Source: Gordionus sp. m RMFG-2023 (lineage: Eukaryota > Nematomorpha > Gordioida > Chordodea > Parachordodidae). Taken from it: a stretch of DNA of 64,000 nt. Of this stretch, positions 30,301 through 45,100 are shown piece after piece. The position numbers and the translations under genes are program-made. Positions within the stretch are counted from its first letter, which is position 1. Each line of letters begins with the position of its first letter. The stretch lies in NCBI RefSeq assembly GCF_954871325.1, contig NC_088775.1, positions 40,835,561-40,899,560 of the forward strand. The letters are read 5' to 3'. The notes beneath the pieces are model-generated. The model was not told the DNA's origin and made no database searches. It worked only from the letters and a program-made list of their open reading frames with translations.

Positions 30301-33300
30301 AAAAGTGACAATTGTCATAATCGTTATTTTTGAACTTTTTTGAGTTTTTTTATAGTAAATGGGTAAAAATATGTTTTGTAAACATATAAAATTAATATTT
30401 CAGTGAAAGTGTACTATGGAAAAGTGACAATTGTCATAATCGTTATTTTTGAACTTTTTTGAGTTTTTTTAAAGTAAATGGGTAAAAATATGTTTTGTAA
30501 ACATTTTAAATTAATATTTCAGTGAAAGTGTACTATGGAAAAGTGACAATTATCATAATCGTTAATTTTGAACTTTTTTAAATTTTTTTTACAGTAAATT
30601 TGCAAAAAATTTTAATTTCAGTGAAAGTGTACTATGGAAAAGTGACAATTGTCATAATCGTTATTTTTGAACTTTTTTGAGTTTTTTTAAAGTAAATGGA
30701 TAAAAATATGTTTTGTAAACATGTTAAATTAATATTTCAGTGAAAGTGTACTATGAAAAAGTGACAATTGTCATAATCGTTATTTTTGAACTATTTTAAG
30801 TTTTTTTTAAAGTAAATGGGTAAAAATATGTTTTGTAAACATGTTATATTAATATTTCAGTGAAAGTGTACTATGGAAAAGTGACAATTGTCATAATCGT
30901 TATTTTTGAACTTTTTTGAGTTTTTTTAAACTAAATGGGTAAAAATATGTTTTGTAAACATGTTAAATTAATATTTCAGTGAAAGTGTACTATGCAAAAG
31001 TGACAATTGTCATAATCGTTATTTTTAAACTTTTTTGAGTTTTTTTAAAGTAAATGGGTAAAAATATGTTTTGTAAACATGTTAAATTTATATTTCAGTG
31101 AAAGTGTACTATGGAAAAGTGACAATTGTCATAATCGTTATTTTTGAACTTTTTTGAGATTTTTTAAAGTAAATGGGTAAAAATATGTTTTGTAAACATA
31201 TAAAACTAATATTTCAGTGAAAGTGTACTATGCAAAAGTGACAATTGTCATAATCGTTATTTTTAAACTTTTTTGAGTTTTTTTAAAGTAAATGGATAAA
31301 AATATGTTTTGTAAACATGTTAAATTAATATTTCAGTGAAAGTGTACTATGGAAAAGTGACAATTGTCATTATCGTTATTTTTGAACTTTTTTTAGATTT
31401 TTTATAGTAAATGGGTAAAAATATGTTTTGTAAACATGTTAAATTAATATTTCAGTGAAAGTGTACTATGAAAAAGTGACAATTGTCATAATCGTTATTT
31501 TTGAACTTTTTTAAGTTTTTTTAAAGTAAATGGGTAAAATGATGTTTTGTAAACATAAAAAACTAATATTTCAGTGAGAGTGTACTATGCAAAAGTGACA
31601 ATTGTCATAATCGTTATTTTTGAACTTTTTTAAGTTTTTTTAAAGTAAATGGGTAAAATGATGTTTTGTAAACATGTTAAATTTATATTTCAGTGAAAGT
31701 TACTAAGGAAAAGTGACAATTGTCATAATCGTTATTTTTGAACTTTTTTGAGTTTTTTTTAAAGTAAATGGGTAAAAATATGTTTTGTAAACATGTTAAA
31801 TTAATATTTTAGTGAAAGTGTACTATGAAAAAGTGACAATTGTCATAATCGTTATTTTTGAACTTTTTTAAGTTTTTTTAAAGTAAATGGGTAAAATGAT
31901 GTTTTGTAAACATGTTAAATTTATATTTCAGTGAAAGTTACTATGGAAAAGTGACAATTGTCATAATCGTTATTTTTGAACTTTTTTGAGTTTTTTTAAA
32001 GTAAATGGGTAAAAATATGTTTTGTAAACATGTTATATTAATATTTCAGTGTAAGTGTACTATGGAAAAGTGACAATTGTCATAATCGTTATTTTTTAAC
32101 TTTTTTGAGTTTTTTTAAAGTAAATGGGTAAAATATGTTTTGTAAACATGTTAAATTAATATTTAGTGAAAATAAACTATGGAAAAGTGACAATTGTCAT
32201 AATCGTTATTTTTGAACTTTTTTGAGTTTTTTTAAAGTAAATGGATAAAAAGATGTTTTGTAAACATGTTAAATTAATATTTCAGTGAAAGTGTACTATG
32301 AAAGAGTGACAATTGTCATAATCGTTATTTTTGAACTATTTTAAGTTTTTTTAAAGTAAATGGGTAAAATGATGTTTTGTAAACATGTTAAATTTATATT
32401 TCAGTGAAAGTGTACTATGGAAAAGTGACAATTGTCATGATCGTTATTTTTGATCTTTTTTTAGATTTTTTAAAGTAAATGGGTAAAAATATGTTTTGTA
32501 AACATATAAAACTAATATTTCAGTGAAAGTGTACTATGCAAAAGTGACAATTGTCATAATCGTTATTTTTGAACTTTTTTAAGTTTTTTTAAAGTAAATG
32601 GGTAAAATGATGTTTTGTAAACATGTTAAATTTATATTTCAGTGAAAGTGTACTATGGAAAAGTGACAATTGTCATTATCGTTATTTTTGAACTTTTTTT
32701 AGATTTTTTAAAGTAAATGGGTAAAAATATGTTTTGTAAACATGTTAAATTAATATTTCAGTGAAAGTGTACTATGAAAAAGTGACAATTGTCATGATCG
32801 TTATTTTTCAACTTTTTTTAGATTTTTTAAAGTAAATGGGTAAAAATATGTTTTGTAAACATGTTAAATTAATATTTCACTGAAAGTGTACTATGGAAAA
32901 GTGACAATTGTCATAATCGTTATTTTTAAACTTTTTTGAGTTTTTTTAAAGTAAATGGATAAAAATATGTTTTGTAAACATGTTAAATTAATATTTCAGT
33001 GAAAGTGTACTATGAAAAAGTGACAATTGTCATAATCGTTATTTTTGAACTTTTTTAAGTTTTTTTAAAGTAAATGGGTAAAATGATGTTTTGTAAACAT
33101 GTTAAATTTATATTTCAGTGAAAGTGTACTATGGAAAAGTGACAATTGTCATTATCGTTATTTTTGAACTTTTTTTAGATTTTTTAAAGTAAATGGGTAA
33201 AAATATATTTTGTAAACATATAAAACTAATATTTCAATGAAAGTGTAACTATGCAAAAGTGACAATTGTCATAATCGTTATTTTTAAACTTTTTTGAGTT

Positions 33301-33937
33301 TTTTTAAAGTAAATGGGTAAAAATATGTTTTGTAAACATAAAAAACTAATATTTCAGTGAAAGTGTACTATGCAAAAGTGACAATTGTCATAATCGTTAT
33401 TTTTGAACTTTTTTAAGTTTTTTTAAAGTAAATGGGTAAAATGATGTTTTGTAAACATGTTAAATTTATATTTCAGTGAAAGTGTACTATGGAAAAGTGA
33501 CAATTGTCATTATCGTTATTTTTAAACTTTTTTGAGTTTTTTTAAAGTAAATGGGTAAAAATATGTTTTGTAAACATGTTAAATTAATATTTCAGTGAAA
33601 GTGAACTATGGAAAAGTGACAATTGTCATAATCGTTATTTTTGAACTTTTTTGAGTTTTTTTATAGTAAATGGGTAAAAATATGTTTTGTAAACATATAA
33701 AATTAATATTTCAGTGAAAGTGTACTATGGAAAAGTGACAATTGTCATAATCGTTATTTTTGAACTTTTTTGAGTTTTTTTAAAGTAAATGGGTAAAAAT
33801 ATGTTTTGTAAACATTTTAAATTAATATTTCAGTGAAAGTGTACTATGGAAAAGTGACAATTATCATAATCGTTAATTTTGAACTTTTTTAAATTTTTTT
33901 TACAGTAAATTTGCAAAAAATTTTAATTTCAGTGAAA
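27316..33937 (+). repeat. higher-order repeat, two 3311-bp copies in tandem
   Basis: Copy 1 (27316-30626) and copy 2 (30627-33937) carry the same series of monomer variants. Markers CTATTTTAAG (27480 and 30791), ATATTTAGTG (28848 and 32159) and the GTGACAATTATC plus short AATTTGC monomer (30543 and 33854) all differ by exactly 3311 bp. The copies are almost identical; one noted change is GTGTACTATGG in copy 1 versus GTGAACTATGG at about 33601. An older relative of part of the unit occurs earlier (ATATTTAGTG at 25061). Confidence 0.88.
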
Positions 33938-36149
33938 GTGTACTATGGAAAAGTGACAATTGTCATAATCGTTATTTTTGAACTTTTTTAAATTTTTTTA
34001 AAGTAAATTTGCAAAAAATTTTAATTTCAGTGAAATTGTACTATGGAAAAGTGACAATTTTCATAATCGTTATTTTTGAACATTTTTGAGTTTTTTTAAA
34101 GTAAATGGGTAAAAATATGTTTTGTAAACATGTTAAATTTTAATTTCAGTGAAAGTGTACTATGGAAAAGTGACAATTGTCATAATCGTTATTTTTGAAC
34201 TTTTTTGAGTTTTTTTAAAGTAAATGGGTAAAAATATGTTTTGTAAACATGTTAAATTTTAATTTCAGTGAAAGTGTACTATGGAAAAGTGACAATTGTC
34301 ATAATCGTTATTTTTGAACTTTTTTGAGTTTTTTTAAAGTAAATGGGTAAAAATATGTTTTGTAAACATGTTAAATTAATATTTCAGTGAAAGTGTGTGT
34401 ACTATGGAAAAGTGACAATTATCATAATCGCTTTTTTTGAACTTTTTTGAGTTTTTTTAAAGTAAATGGGTAAAAATATGTTTTGTAAACATGTTAAATT
34501 AATATTTCAGTGAAAGTGTACTATGGAAAAGTGACAATTGTCATAATCGTTATTTTTAAACTTTTTAGAGTTTTTTTAAAGAAAATGGGTATAAATATGT
34601 TTTGTAAACATGTTAAATTAATATTTCAGTGAAAGTGTACTATGGAAAAGTGACAATTATCATAATCGTTATTTTTGAAATTTTTTAAATTTTTTTAAAG
34701 TAAATGGGTAAAAATATGTTTTGTAGGCATGTTAAATTAATATTTCAGTGAAAGTGTACTATGGAAAAGTGACAATTGTCATAATCGTTTTTTTTGAACT
34801 TTTTTGAGTTTTTTTAAAGTAAATGAGTATATGTTTTGTAAACATGTTATATTAATATTTCAGTGTAAGTGTACTATGGAAAAATGACAATTGTCATAAT
34901 CGTTATTTTTGAACTTTTTTGAGTTTTTTTATAGTAAATGGGTAAAAATATGTTTTGTAAACATGTAAAATTAATATTTCAGTGAAAGTGTTATATGGAA
35001 AAGTGACAATTGTCATAATCGTTATTTTTGAACTTTTTTGAGTTTTTTTAAAGTAAATGGGTAAAAATATGTTTCGTAAACATGTTAAATTAATATTTCA
35101 GTGAAAGTGTAATATGGAAAAGTGACAATTCTCATAATCGTTATTTTTGAACTTTTTTTAGATTTTTTAAAGTAAATCGGTAAAAATATGTTTTGTAAAC
35201 ATGTTAAATTAATATTTCAGTGAAAGTGTACTATGGAAAAGTGACAATTGTCATAATCGTTATTTTTGAACTTTTTTGAGTTTTTTTAAAGTAAATGGGT
35301 AAAAATATGTTTTGTAAACTTTTTAAATTAATATTTCAGTGAAAGTGTACTATGGAAAAGTGACAATTATCATAATCGCTTTTTTTGAACTTTTTTGAGT
35401 TTTTTTAAAGTAAATGGGTAAAAATATGTTTTGTAAACATGTTAAATTAATATTTCAGTGAAAGTGTACTATGGAAAAGTGACAATTGTCATAATCGTTT
35501 TTTTGAACTTTTTTGAGTTTTTTTAAAGTAAATGAGTATATGTTTTGTAAACATGTTATATTAATATTTCAGTGTAAGTGTACTATGGAAAAATGACAAT
35601 TGTCATAATCGTTATTTTTGAACTTTTTTGAGTTTTTTTAAAGTAACTAGGTAAAAATATGTTTTGTAGGCATGTTAAATTAATATTTCAGTGAAAGTGT
35701 ACTATGGAAAAGTGACAATTGTCATAATCGTTTTTTTTGAACTTTTTTGAGTTTTTTTAAAGTAAATGGGTAAAAATATGTATTGTAAACATGTTAAATT
35801 AATATTTAAGTGAAAGTGTACTATGGAAAAGTGACAATTATCATAATCGCTTTTTTTGAACTTTTTTGAGTTTTTTTAAAGTAAATGGGTAAAAATATGT
35901 TTTGTAAACATGTTAAATTAATATTTCAGTGAAAGTGTACTATGGAAAAGTGACAATTATCATAATCGCTTTTTTTGAACTTTTTTGAGTTTTTTTAAAG
36001 TAAATGGGTAAAAATATGTTTTGTAAACATGAAATTAATATTTCAGTGAAAGTGTACTATGGAAAAGTGACAATTGTCATAATCGTTATTTTTGAACTTT
36101 TTTGAGTTTTTTTAAACTAAATGGGTAAAAAAATGTTTTGTAAACATGT

Positions 36150-39100
36150 TAAATTAATATTTCAGTGAAAGTGTACTATGGAAAAGTGACTATTGTCATA
36201 ATCGTTATTTTAGAACTTTTTTGAGTTTTTTTAAAGTAAATGGGTATAGATATGATTTGTAGGCATGTTAAATTAATATTTCAGTGAAAGTGTACTATGG
36301 AAAAGTGACAATTGTCATAATCGTTTTTTTTGAACTTTTTTGAGTTTTTTTAAAATAAATGGGTAAAAATATGTTTTGTAAACATGTTAAATTAATATTT
36401 CAGTGAAAGTGTACTATGGAAAAGTGACTATTGTCATAATCGTTATTTTTGAACTTTTTTAAGTTTTTTTAAAGTAAGTGGGTAAAAATATGTTTTGTAA
36501 ACATGTTATAATAATATTTCTCTGAAAGAGTACTATGGAAAAGTGACAATTGTCATAATCGTTATTTTTGAACTTTTTTGAGTTTTTTTAAAGTAAATGG
36601 GTAAAAATAGGTTTTGTAAACATGTTAAATTAATATTTAATGAAAGTGTACTATTTAAAAGTGACAATTGTTATAATCGTTATTTTTGAACTTTTTTGAG
36701 TTTTTTTAAAGTAAATGGGTAAAAATATGTTTTGTAAACATGTTATATTAATATTTCAGTGAAAGTGTACTATGGAAAAGTTTCAATTGTCATAATCGTT
36801 ATTTTTGAACTTTTTTGAGATTTTTTAAAGTTAATGGGTAAAAACTTGTTTTGTAATCATGTTAAATTAATATTTCAGTGAAAGTGTAATATGGAAAAGT
36901 GACAATTCTCATAATCGTTATTTTTGAACTTTTTTGAGATTTTTTAAAGTAAATGGGTAAAAATATGTTTTGTAAACATGTTAAATTAATATTTCAGTGA
37001 AAGTGTACTATGGAAGAGTGACAATTGTCATAATCGTTTATTTTGAACTTTTTTGAGTTTTTTAAAGTAATTGGGTAAAAATATGTTTTGTAAACATGTT
37101 AAATTAATATTTCAGTGAAAGTGTACTATGGAAAAGTTTCAATTGTTATAATCGTTATTTTTGAACTTTTTTAAGTTTTTTTAAGGTTAATGGGTAAAAT
37201 GATGTTTTGTAAACATGTTAAATTTATATTTCAGTGAAAGTGTACTATGGAAAAGTGACAATTGTCATTATCGTTATTTTTGAACTTTTTTGAGTTTTTT
37301 TAAAGTAAATGGGTAAAAATATGTTTTGTAAACATGTTAAATTAATATTTCAGTGAAAGTGTACTATGGAAAAGTGGCAATTGTCATAATCGTTATTTTT
37401 GAACTTTTTTGAGTTTTTTTAAAGTAACTGGGTAAAAATATGTTTTGTAGGCATGTTAAATTAATATTTCAGTGAAAGTGTACTATGGAAAAGTGACAAT
37501 TGTCATAATCGTTTTTTTTGAACTTTTTTGAGTTTTTTTAAAGTAAATGGGTAAAAATATGTATTGTAAACATGTTAAATTAATATTTCAGTGAAAGTGT
37601 ACTATGGAAAAGTGACAATTATCATAATCGCTTTTTTTGAACTTTTTTGAGTTTTTTTAAAGTAAATGGGTAAAAATATGTTTTGTAAACATGTTAAATT
37701 AATATTTCAGTGAAAGTGTACTATGGAAAAGTGACAATTATCATAATCGCTTTTTTTGAACTTTTTTGAGTTTTTTTAAAGTAAATGGGTAAAAATATGT
37801 TTTGTAAACATGAAATTAATATTTCAGTGAAAGTGTACTATGGAAAAGTGACAATTGTCATAATCGTTATTTTTGAACTTTTTTGAGTTTTTTTAAACTA
37901 AATGGGTAAAAAAATGTTTTGTAAACATGTTAAATTAATATTTCAGTGAAAGTGTACTATGGAAAAGTGACTATTGTCATAATCGTTATTTTAGAACTTT
38001 TTTGAGTTTTTTTAAAGTAAATGGGTATGGATATGTTTTGTAGGCATGTTAAATTAATATTTCAGTGAAAGTGTACTATGGAAAAGTGACAATTGTCATA
38101 ATCGTTTTTTTTGAACTTTTTTGAGTTTTTTTAAAATAAATGGGTAAAAATATGTTTTGTAAACATGTTAAATTAATATTTCAGTGAAAGTGTACTATGG
38201 AAAAGTGACTATTGTCATAATCGTTATTTTTGAACTTTTTTAAGTTTTTTTAAAGTAAATGGGTAAAAATATGTTTTGTAAACATGTTATAATAATATTT
38301 CTCTGAAAGAGTACTATGGAAAAGTGACAATTGTCATAATCGTTATTTTTGAACTTTTTTGAGTTTTTTTAAAGTAAATGGGTAAAAATAGGTTTTGTAA
38401 ACATGCTAAATTAATATTTAATGAAAGTGTACTATTTAAAAGTGACAATTGTTATAATCGTTATTTTTGAACTTTTTTGAGTTTTTTTAAAGTAAATGGG
38501 TAAAAATATGTTTTGTAAACATGTTATATTAATATTTCATTGAAAGTGTACTATGGAAAAGTTTCAATTGTCATAATCGTTATTTTTGAACTTTTTTGAG
38601 ATTTTTTAAAGTTAATGGGTAAAAACTTGTTTTGTAATCATGTTAAATTAATATTTCAGTGAAAGTATAATATGGAAAAGTGACAATTCTCATAATCGTT
38701 ATTTTTGAACTTTTTTGAGATTTTTTAAAGTAAATGGGTAAAAATATGTTTTGTAAACATGTTAAATTAATATTTCAGTGAAAGTGTACTATGGAAGAGT
38801 GACAATTGTCATAATCGTTTATTTTGAACTTTTTTGAGTTTTTTAAAGTAATTGGGTAAAAATATGTTTTGTAAACATGTTAAATTAATATTTCAGTGAA
38901 AGTGTACTATGGAAAAGTTTCAATTGTTATAATCGTTATTTTTGAACTTTTTTAAGTTTTTTTAAGGTTAATGGGTAAAATGATGTTTTGTAAACATGTT
39001 AAATTTATATTTCAGTGAAAGTGTACTATGGAAAAGTGACAATTGTCATTATCGTTATTTTTGAAATTTTTTTAGATTTTTTAAAGTAAATGGGTAAAAA

Positions 39101-42100
39101 TATGTTTTGTAAACATGAAATTAATATTTCAGTGAAAGTGTACTATGGAAAAGTGACAATTGTCATAATCGTTATTTTTGAACTTTTTTGAGATTTTTTA
39201 AAGTTAATGGGTAAAAACTTGTTTTGTAATCATGTTAAATTAATATTTCAGTGAAAGTGTAATATGGAAAAGTGACAATTCTCATAATCGTTATTTTTGA
39301 ACTTTTTTGAGATTTTTTAAAGTAAATGGGTAAAAATATGTTTTGTAAACATGTTAAATTAATATTTCAGTGAAAGTGTACTATGGAAAAGTGACAATTA
39401 TCATAATCGCTTTTTTTGAACTTTTTTGAGTTTTTTTAAAGTAAATGGGTAAAAATATGTTTTGTAAACATGAAATTAATATTTCAGTGAAAGTGTACTA
39501 TGGAAAAGTGACAATTGTCATAATCGTTATTTTTGAACTTTTTTGAGTTTTTTTAAAGTAAATGGGTAAAAATATGTTTCGTAAACATGTTAAATTAATA
39601 TTTCAGTGAAAGTGTACTATGGAAAAGTGACAATTGTCATAATCGTTATTTTTGAACTTTTTTGAGTTTTTTTAAAGTAACTGGGTAAAAATATGTTTTG
39701 AAGGCATGTTAAATTAATATTTCAGTGAAAGTGTACTATGGAAAAGTGACAATTGTCATAATCGTTTTTTTTTAACTTTTTTGAGTTTTTTTAAAGTAAA
39801 TGGGTAAAAATATGTTTTGTAAACATTTTAAATTAATATTTCAGTGAAAGTGTACTATGGAAAAGTGGCAATTGTCATAATCGTTATTTTTGAACTTTTT
39901 TGAGTTTTTTTAAAGTAACTGGGTAAAAATATGTTTTGTAGGCATGTTAAATTAATATTTCAGTGAAAGTGTACTATGGAAAAGTGAAAATTGTCATAAT
40001 CGTTTTTTTTGAACTTTTTTGAGTTTTTTTAAAGTAAATGGGTAAAAATATGTTTTGTAAACATGTTAAATTAATATTTCAGTGAAAGTGTACTATGGAA
40101 AAGTGACAATAGTCATAATCGTTATTTTTAAACTTTTTAGAGTTTTTTTAAAGAAAATGGGTATAAATATGTTTTGTAAACATGTTAAATTAATATTTCA
40201 GTGAAAGTGTACTATGGAAAAGTGACAATTATCATAATCGTTATTTTTGAAATTTTTTAAATTTTTTTAAAGTAAATGGGTAAAAATATGTTTTGTAGGC
40301 ATGTTAAATTAATATTTCAGTGAAAGTGTACTATGGAAAAGTGACAATTGTCATAATCGTTTTTTTTTGAACTTTTTTGAGTTTTTTTAAAGTAAATGAG
40401 TATATGTTTTGTAAACATGTTATATTAATATTTCAGTGTAAGTGTACTATGGAAAAATGACAATTGTCATAATCGTTATTTTTGAACTTTTTTGAGTTTT
40501 TTTATAGTAAATGGGTAAAAATATGTTTTGTAAACATGTAAAATTAATATTTCAGTGAAAGTGTTATATGGAAAAGTGACAATTGTCATAATCGTTATTT
40601 TTGAACTTTTTTGAGTTTTTTTAAAGTAAATGGGTAAAAATATGTTTCGTAAACATGTTAAATTAATATTTCAGTGAAAGTGTAATATGGAAAAGTGACA
40701 ATTCTCATAATCGTTATTTTTGAACTTTTTTTAGATTTTTTAAAGTAAATGGGTAAAAATATGTTTTGTAAACATGTTAAATTAATATTTCAGTGAAAGT
40801 ATACTATGGATAAGTGACAATTGTCATAATCGTTATTTTTGAACTTTTTTGAGTTTTTTTAAAGTAAATGGGTAAAAATATGTTTTGTAAACTTTTTAAA
40901 TTAATATTTCAGTGAAAGTGTACTATGGAAAAGTGACAATTATCATAATCGCTTTTTTTGAACTTTTTTGAGTTTTTTTAAAGTAAATGGGTAAAAATAT
41001 GTTTTGTAAACATGTTAAATTAATATTTCAGTGAAAGTGTACTATGGAAAAGTGGCAATTGTCATAATCGTTATTTTTGAACTTTTTGAGTTTTTTTAAA
41101 GTAACTGGGTAAAAATATGTTTTGTAGGCATGTTAAATTAATATTTCAGTGAAAGTGTACTATGGAAAAGTGACAATTGTCATAATCGTTTTTTTTGAAC
41201 TTTTTTGAGTTTTTTTAAAGTAAATGGGTAAAAATATGTATTGTAAACATGTTAAATTAATATTTCAGTGAAAGTGTACTATGGAAAAGTGACTATTGTC
41301 ATAATCGTTATTTTAGAACTTTTTTGAGTTTTTTTAAAGTAAATGGGTATAGATATGTTTTGTAGGCATGTTAAATTAATATTTCAGTGAAAGTGTACTA
41401 TGGAAAAGTGACAATTGTCATAATCGTTTTTTTTGAACTTTTTTGAGTTTTTTTAAAATAAATGGGTAAAAATATGTTTTGTAAACATGTTAAATTAATA
41501 TTTCAGTGAAAGTGTACTATGGAAAAGTGACTATTGTCATAATCGTTATTTTTGAACTTTTTTAAGTTTTTTTAAAGTAAATGGGTAAAAATATGTTTTG
41601 TAAACATGTTATAATAATATTTCTCTGAAAGAGTACTATGGAAAAGTGACAATTGTCATAATCGTTATTTTTGAACTTTTTTGAGTTTTTTTAAAGTAAA
41701 TGGGTAAAAATAGGTTTTGTAAACATGTTAAATTAATATTTAATGAAAGTGTACTATTTAAAAGTGACAATTGTTATAATCGTTATTTTTGAACTTTTTT
41801 GAGTTTTTTTAAAGTAAATGGGTAAAAATATGTTTTGTAAACATGTTATATTAATATTTCAGTGAAAGTGTACTATGGAAAAGTTTCAATTGTCATAATC
41901 GTTATTTTTGAACTTTTTTGAGATTTTTTAAAGTTAATGGGTAAAAACTTGTTTTGTAATCATGTTAAATTAATATTTCAGTGAAAGTGTAATATGGAAA
42001 AGTGACAATTCTCATAATCGTTATTTTTGAACTTTTTTGAGATTTTTTAAAGTAAATGGGTAAAAATATGTTTTGTAAACATGTTAAATTAATATTTCAG

Positions 42101-45100
42101 TGAAAGTGTACTATGGAAGAGTGACAATTGTCATAATCGTTTATTTTGAACTTTTTTGAGTTTTTTAAAGTAATTGGGTAAAAATATGTTTTGTAAACAT
42201 GTTAAATTAATATTTCAGTGAAAGTGTACTATGGAAAAGTTTCAATTGTTATAATCGTTATTTTTGAACTTTTTTAAGTTTTTTTAAGGTTAATGGGTAA
42301 AATGATGTTTTGTAAACATGTTAAATTTATATTTCAGTGAAAGTGTACTATGGAAAAGTGACAATTGTCATTATCGTTATTTTTGAACTTTTTTGAGTTT
42401 TTTTAAAGTAAATGGGTAAAAATATGTTTTGTAAACATGTTAAATTAATATTTCAGTGAAAGTGTACTATGGAAAAGTGGCAATTGTCATAATCGTTATT
42501 TTTGAACTTTTTTGAGTTTTTTTAAAGTAACTGGGTAAAAATATGTTTTGTAGGCATGTTAAATTAATATTTCAGTGAAAGTGTACTATGGAAAAGTGAC
42601 AATTGTCATAATCGTTTTTTTTGAACTTTTTTGAGTTTTTTTAAAGTAAATGGGTAAAAATATGTATTGTAAACATGTTAAATTAATATTTCAGTGAAAG
42701 TGTACTATGGAAAAGTGACAATTATCATAATCGCTTTTTTTGAACTTTTTTGAGTTTTTTTAAAGTAAATGGGTAAAAATATGTTTTGTAAACATGTTAA
42801 ATTAATATTTCAGTGAAAGTGTACTATGGAAAAGTGACAATTATCATAATCGCTTTTTTTGAACTTTTTTGAGTTTTTTTAAAGTAAATGGGTAAAAATA
42901 TGTTTTGTAAACATGAAATTAATATTTCAGTGAAAGTGTACTATGGAAAAGTGACAATTGTCATAATCGTTATTTTTGAACTTTTTTGAGTTTTTTTAAA
43001 CTAAATGGGTAAAAAAATGTTTTGTAAACATGTTAAATTAATATTTCAGTGAAAGTGTACTATGGAAAAGTGACTATTGTCATAATCGTTATTTTAGAAC
43101 TTTTTTGAGTTTTTTTAAAGTAAATGGGTATGGATATGTTTTGTAGGCATGTTAAATTAATATTTCAGTGAAAGTGTACTATGGAAAAGTGACAATTGTC
43201 ATAATCGTTTTTTTTGAACTTTTTTGAGTTTTTTTAAAATAAATGGGTAAAAATATGTTTTGTAAACATGTTAAATTAATATTTCAGTGAAAGTGTACTA
43301 TGGAAAAGTGACTATTGTCATAATCGTTATTTTTGAACTTTTTTAAGTTTTTTTAAAGTAAATGGGTAAAAATATGTTTTGTAAACATGTTATAATAATA
43401 TTTCTCTGAAAGAGTACTATGGAAAAGTGACAATTGTCATAATCGTTATTTTTGAACTTTTTTGAGTTTTTTTAAAGTAAATGGGTAAAAATAGGTTTTG
43501 TAAACATGCTAAATTAATATTTAATGAAAGTGTACTATTTAAAAGTGACAATTGTTATAATCGTTATTTTTGAACTTTTTTGAGTTTTTTTAAAGTAAAT
43601 GGGTAAAAATATGTTTTGTAAACATGTTATATTAATATTTCATTGAAAGTGTACTATGGAAAAGTTTCAATTGTCATAATCGTTATTTTTGAACTTTTTT
43701 GAGATTTTTTAAAGTTAATGGGTAAAAACTTGTTTTGTAATCATGTTAAATTAATATTTCAGTGAAAGTATAATATGGAAAAGTGACAATTCTCATAATC
43801 GTTATTTTTGAACTTTTTTGAGATTTTTTAAAGTAAATGGGTAAAAATATGTTTTGTAAACATGTTAAATTAATATTTCAGTGAAAGTGTACTATGGAAG
43901 AGTGACAATTGTCATAATCGTTTATTTTGAACTTTTTTGAGTTTTTTAAAGTAATTGGGTAAAAATATGTTTTGTAAACATGTTAAATTAATATTTCAGT
44001 GAAAGTGTACTATGGAAAAGTTTCAATTGTTATAATCGTTATTTTTGAACTTTTTTAAGTTTTTTTAAGGTTAATGGGTAAAATGATGTTTTGTAAACAT
44101 GTTAAATTTATATTTCAGTGAAAGTGTACTATGGAAAAGTGACAATTGTCATTATCGTTATTTTTGAAATTTTTTTAGATTTTTTAAAGTAAATGGGTAA
44201 AAATATGTTTTGTAAACATGAAATTAATATTTCAGTGAAAGTGTACTATGGAAAAGTGACAATTGTCATAATCGTTATTTTTGAACTTTTTTGAGATTTT
44301 TTAAAGTTAATGGGTAAAAACTTGTTTTGTAATCATGTTAAATTAATATTTCAGTGAAAGTGTAATATGGAAAAGTGACAATTCTCATAATCGTTATTTT
44401 TGAACTTTTTTGAGATTTTTTAAAGTAAATGGGTAAAAATATGTTTTGTAAACATGTTAAATTAATATTTCAGTGAAAGTGTACTATGGAAAAGTGACAA
44501 TTATCATAATCGCTTTTTTTGAACTTTTTTGAGTTTTTTTAAAGTAAATGGGTAAAAATATGTTTTGTAAACATGAAATTAATATTTCAGTGAAAGTGTA
44601 CTATGGAAAAGTGACAATTGTCATAATCGTTATTTTTGAACTTTTTTGAGTTTTTTTAAAGTAAATGGGTAAAAATATGTTTCGTAAACATGTTAAATTA
44701 ATATTTCAGTGAAAGTGTACTATGGAAAAGTGACAATTGTCATAATCGTTATTTTTGAACTTTTTTGAGTTTTTTTAAAGTAACTGGGTAAAAATATGTT
44801 TTGAAGGCATGTTAAATTAATATTTCAGTGAAAGTGTACTATGGAAAAGTGACAATTGTCATAATCGTTTTTTTTTAACTTTTTTGAGTTTTTTTAAAGT
44901 AAATGGGTAAAAATATGTTTTGTAAACATTTTAAATTAATATTTCAGTGAAAGTGTACTATGGAAAAGTGGCAATTGTCATAATCGTTATTTTTGAACTT
45001 TTTTGAGTTTTTTTAAAGTAACTGGGTAAAAATATGTTTTGTAGGCATGTTAAATTAATATTTCAGTGAAAGTGTACTATGGAAAAGTGAAAATTGTCAT

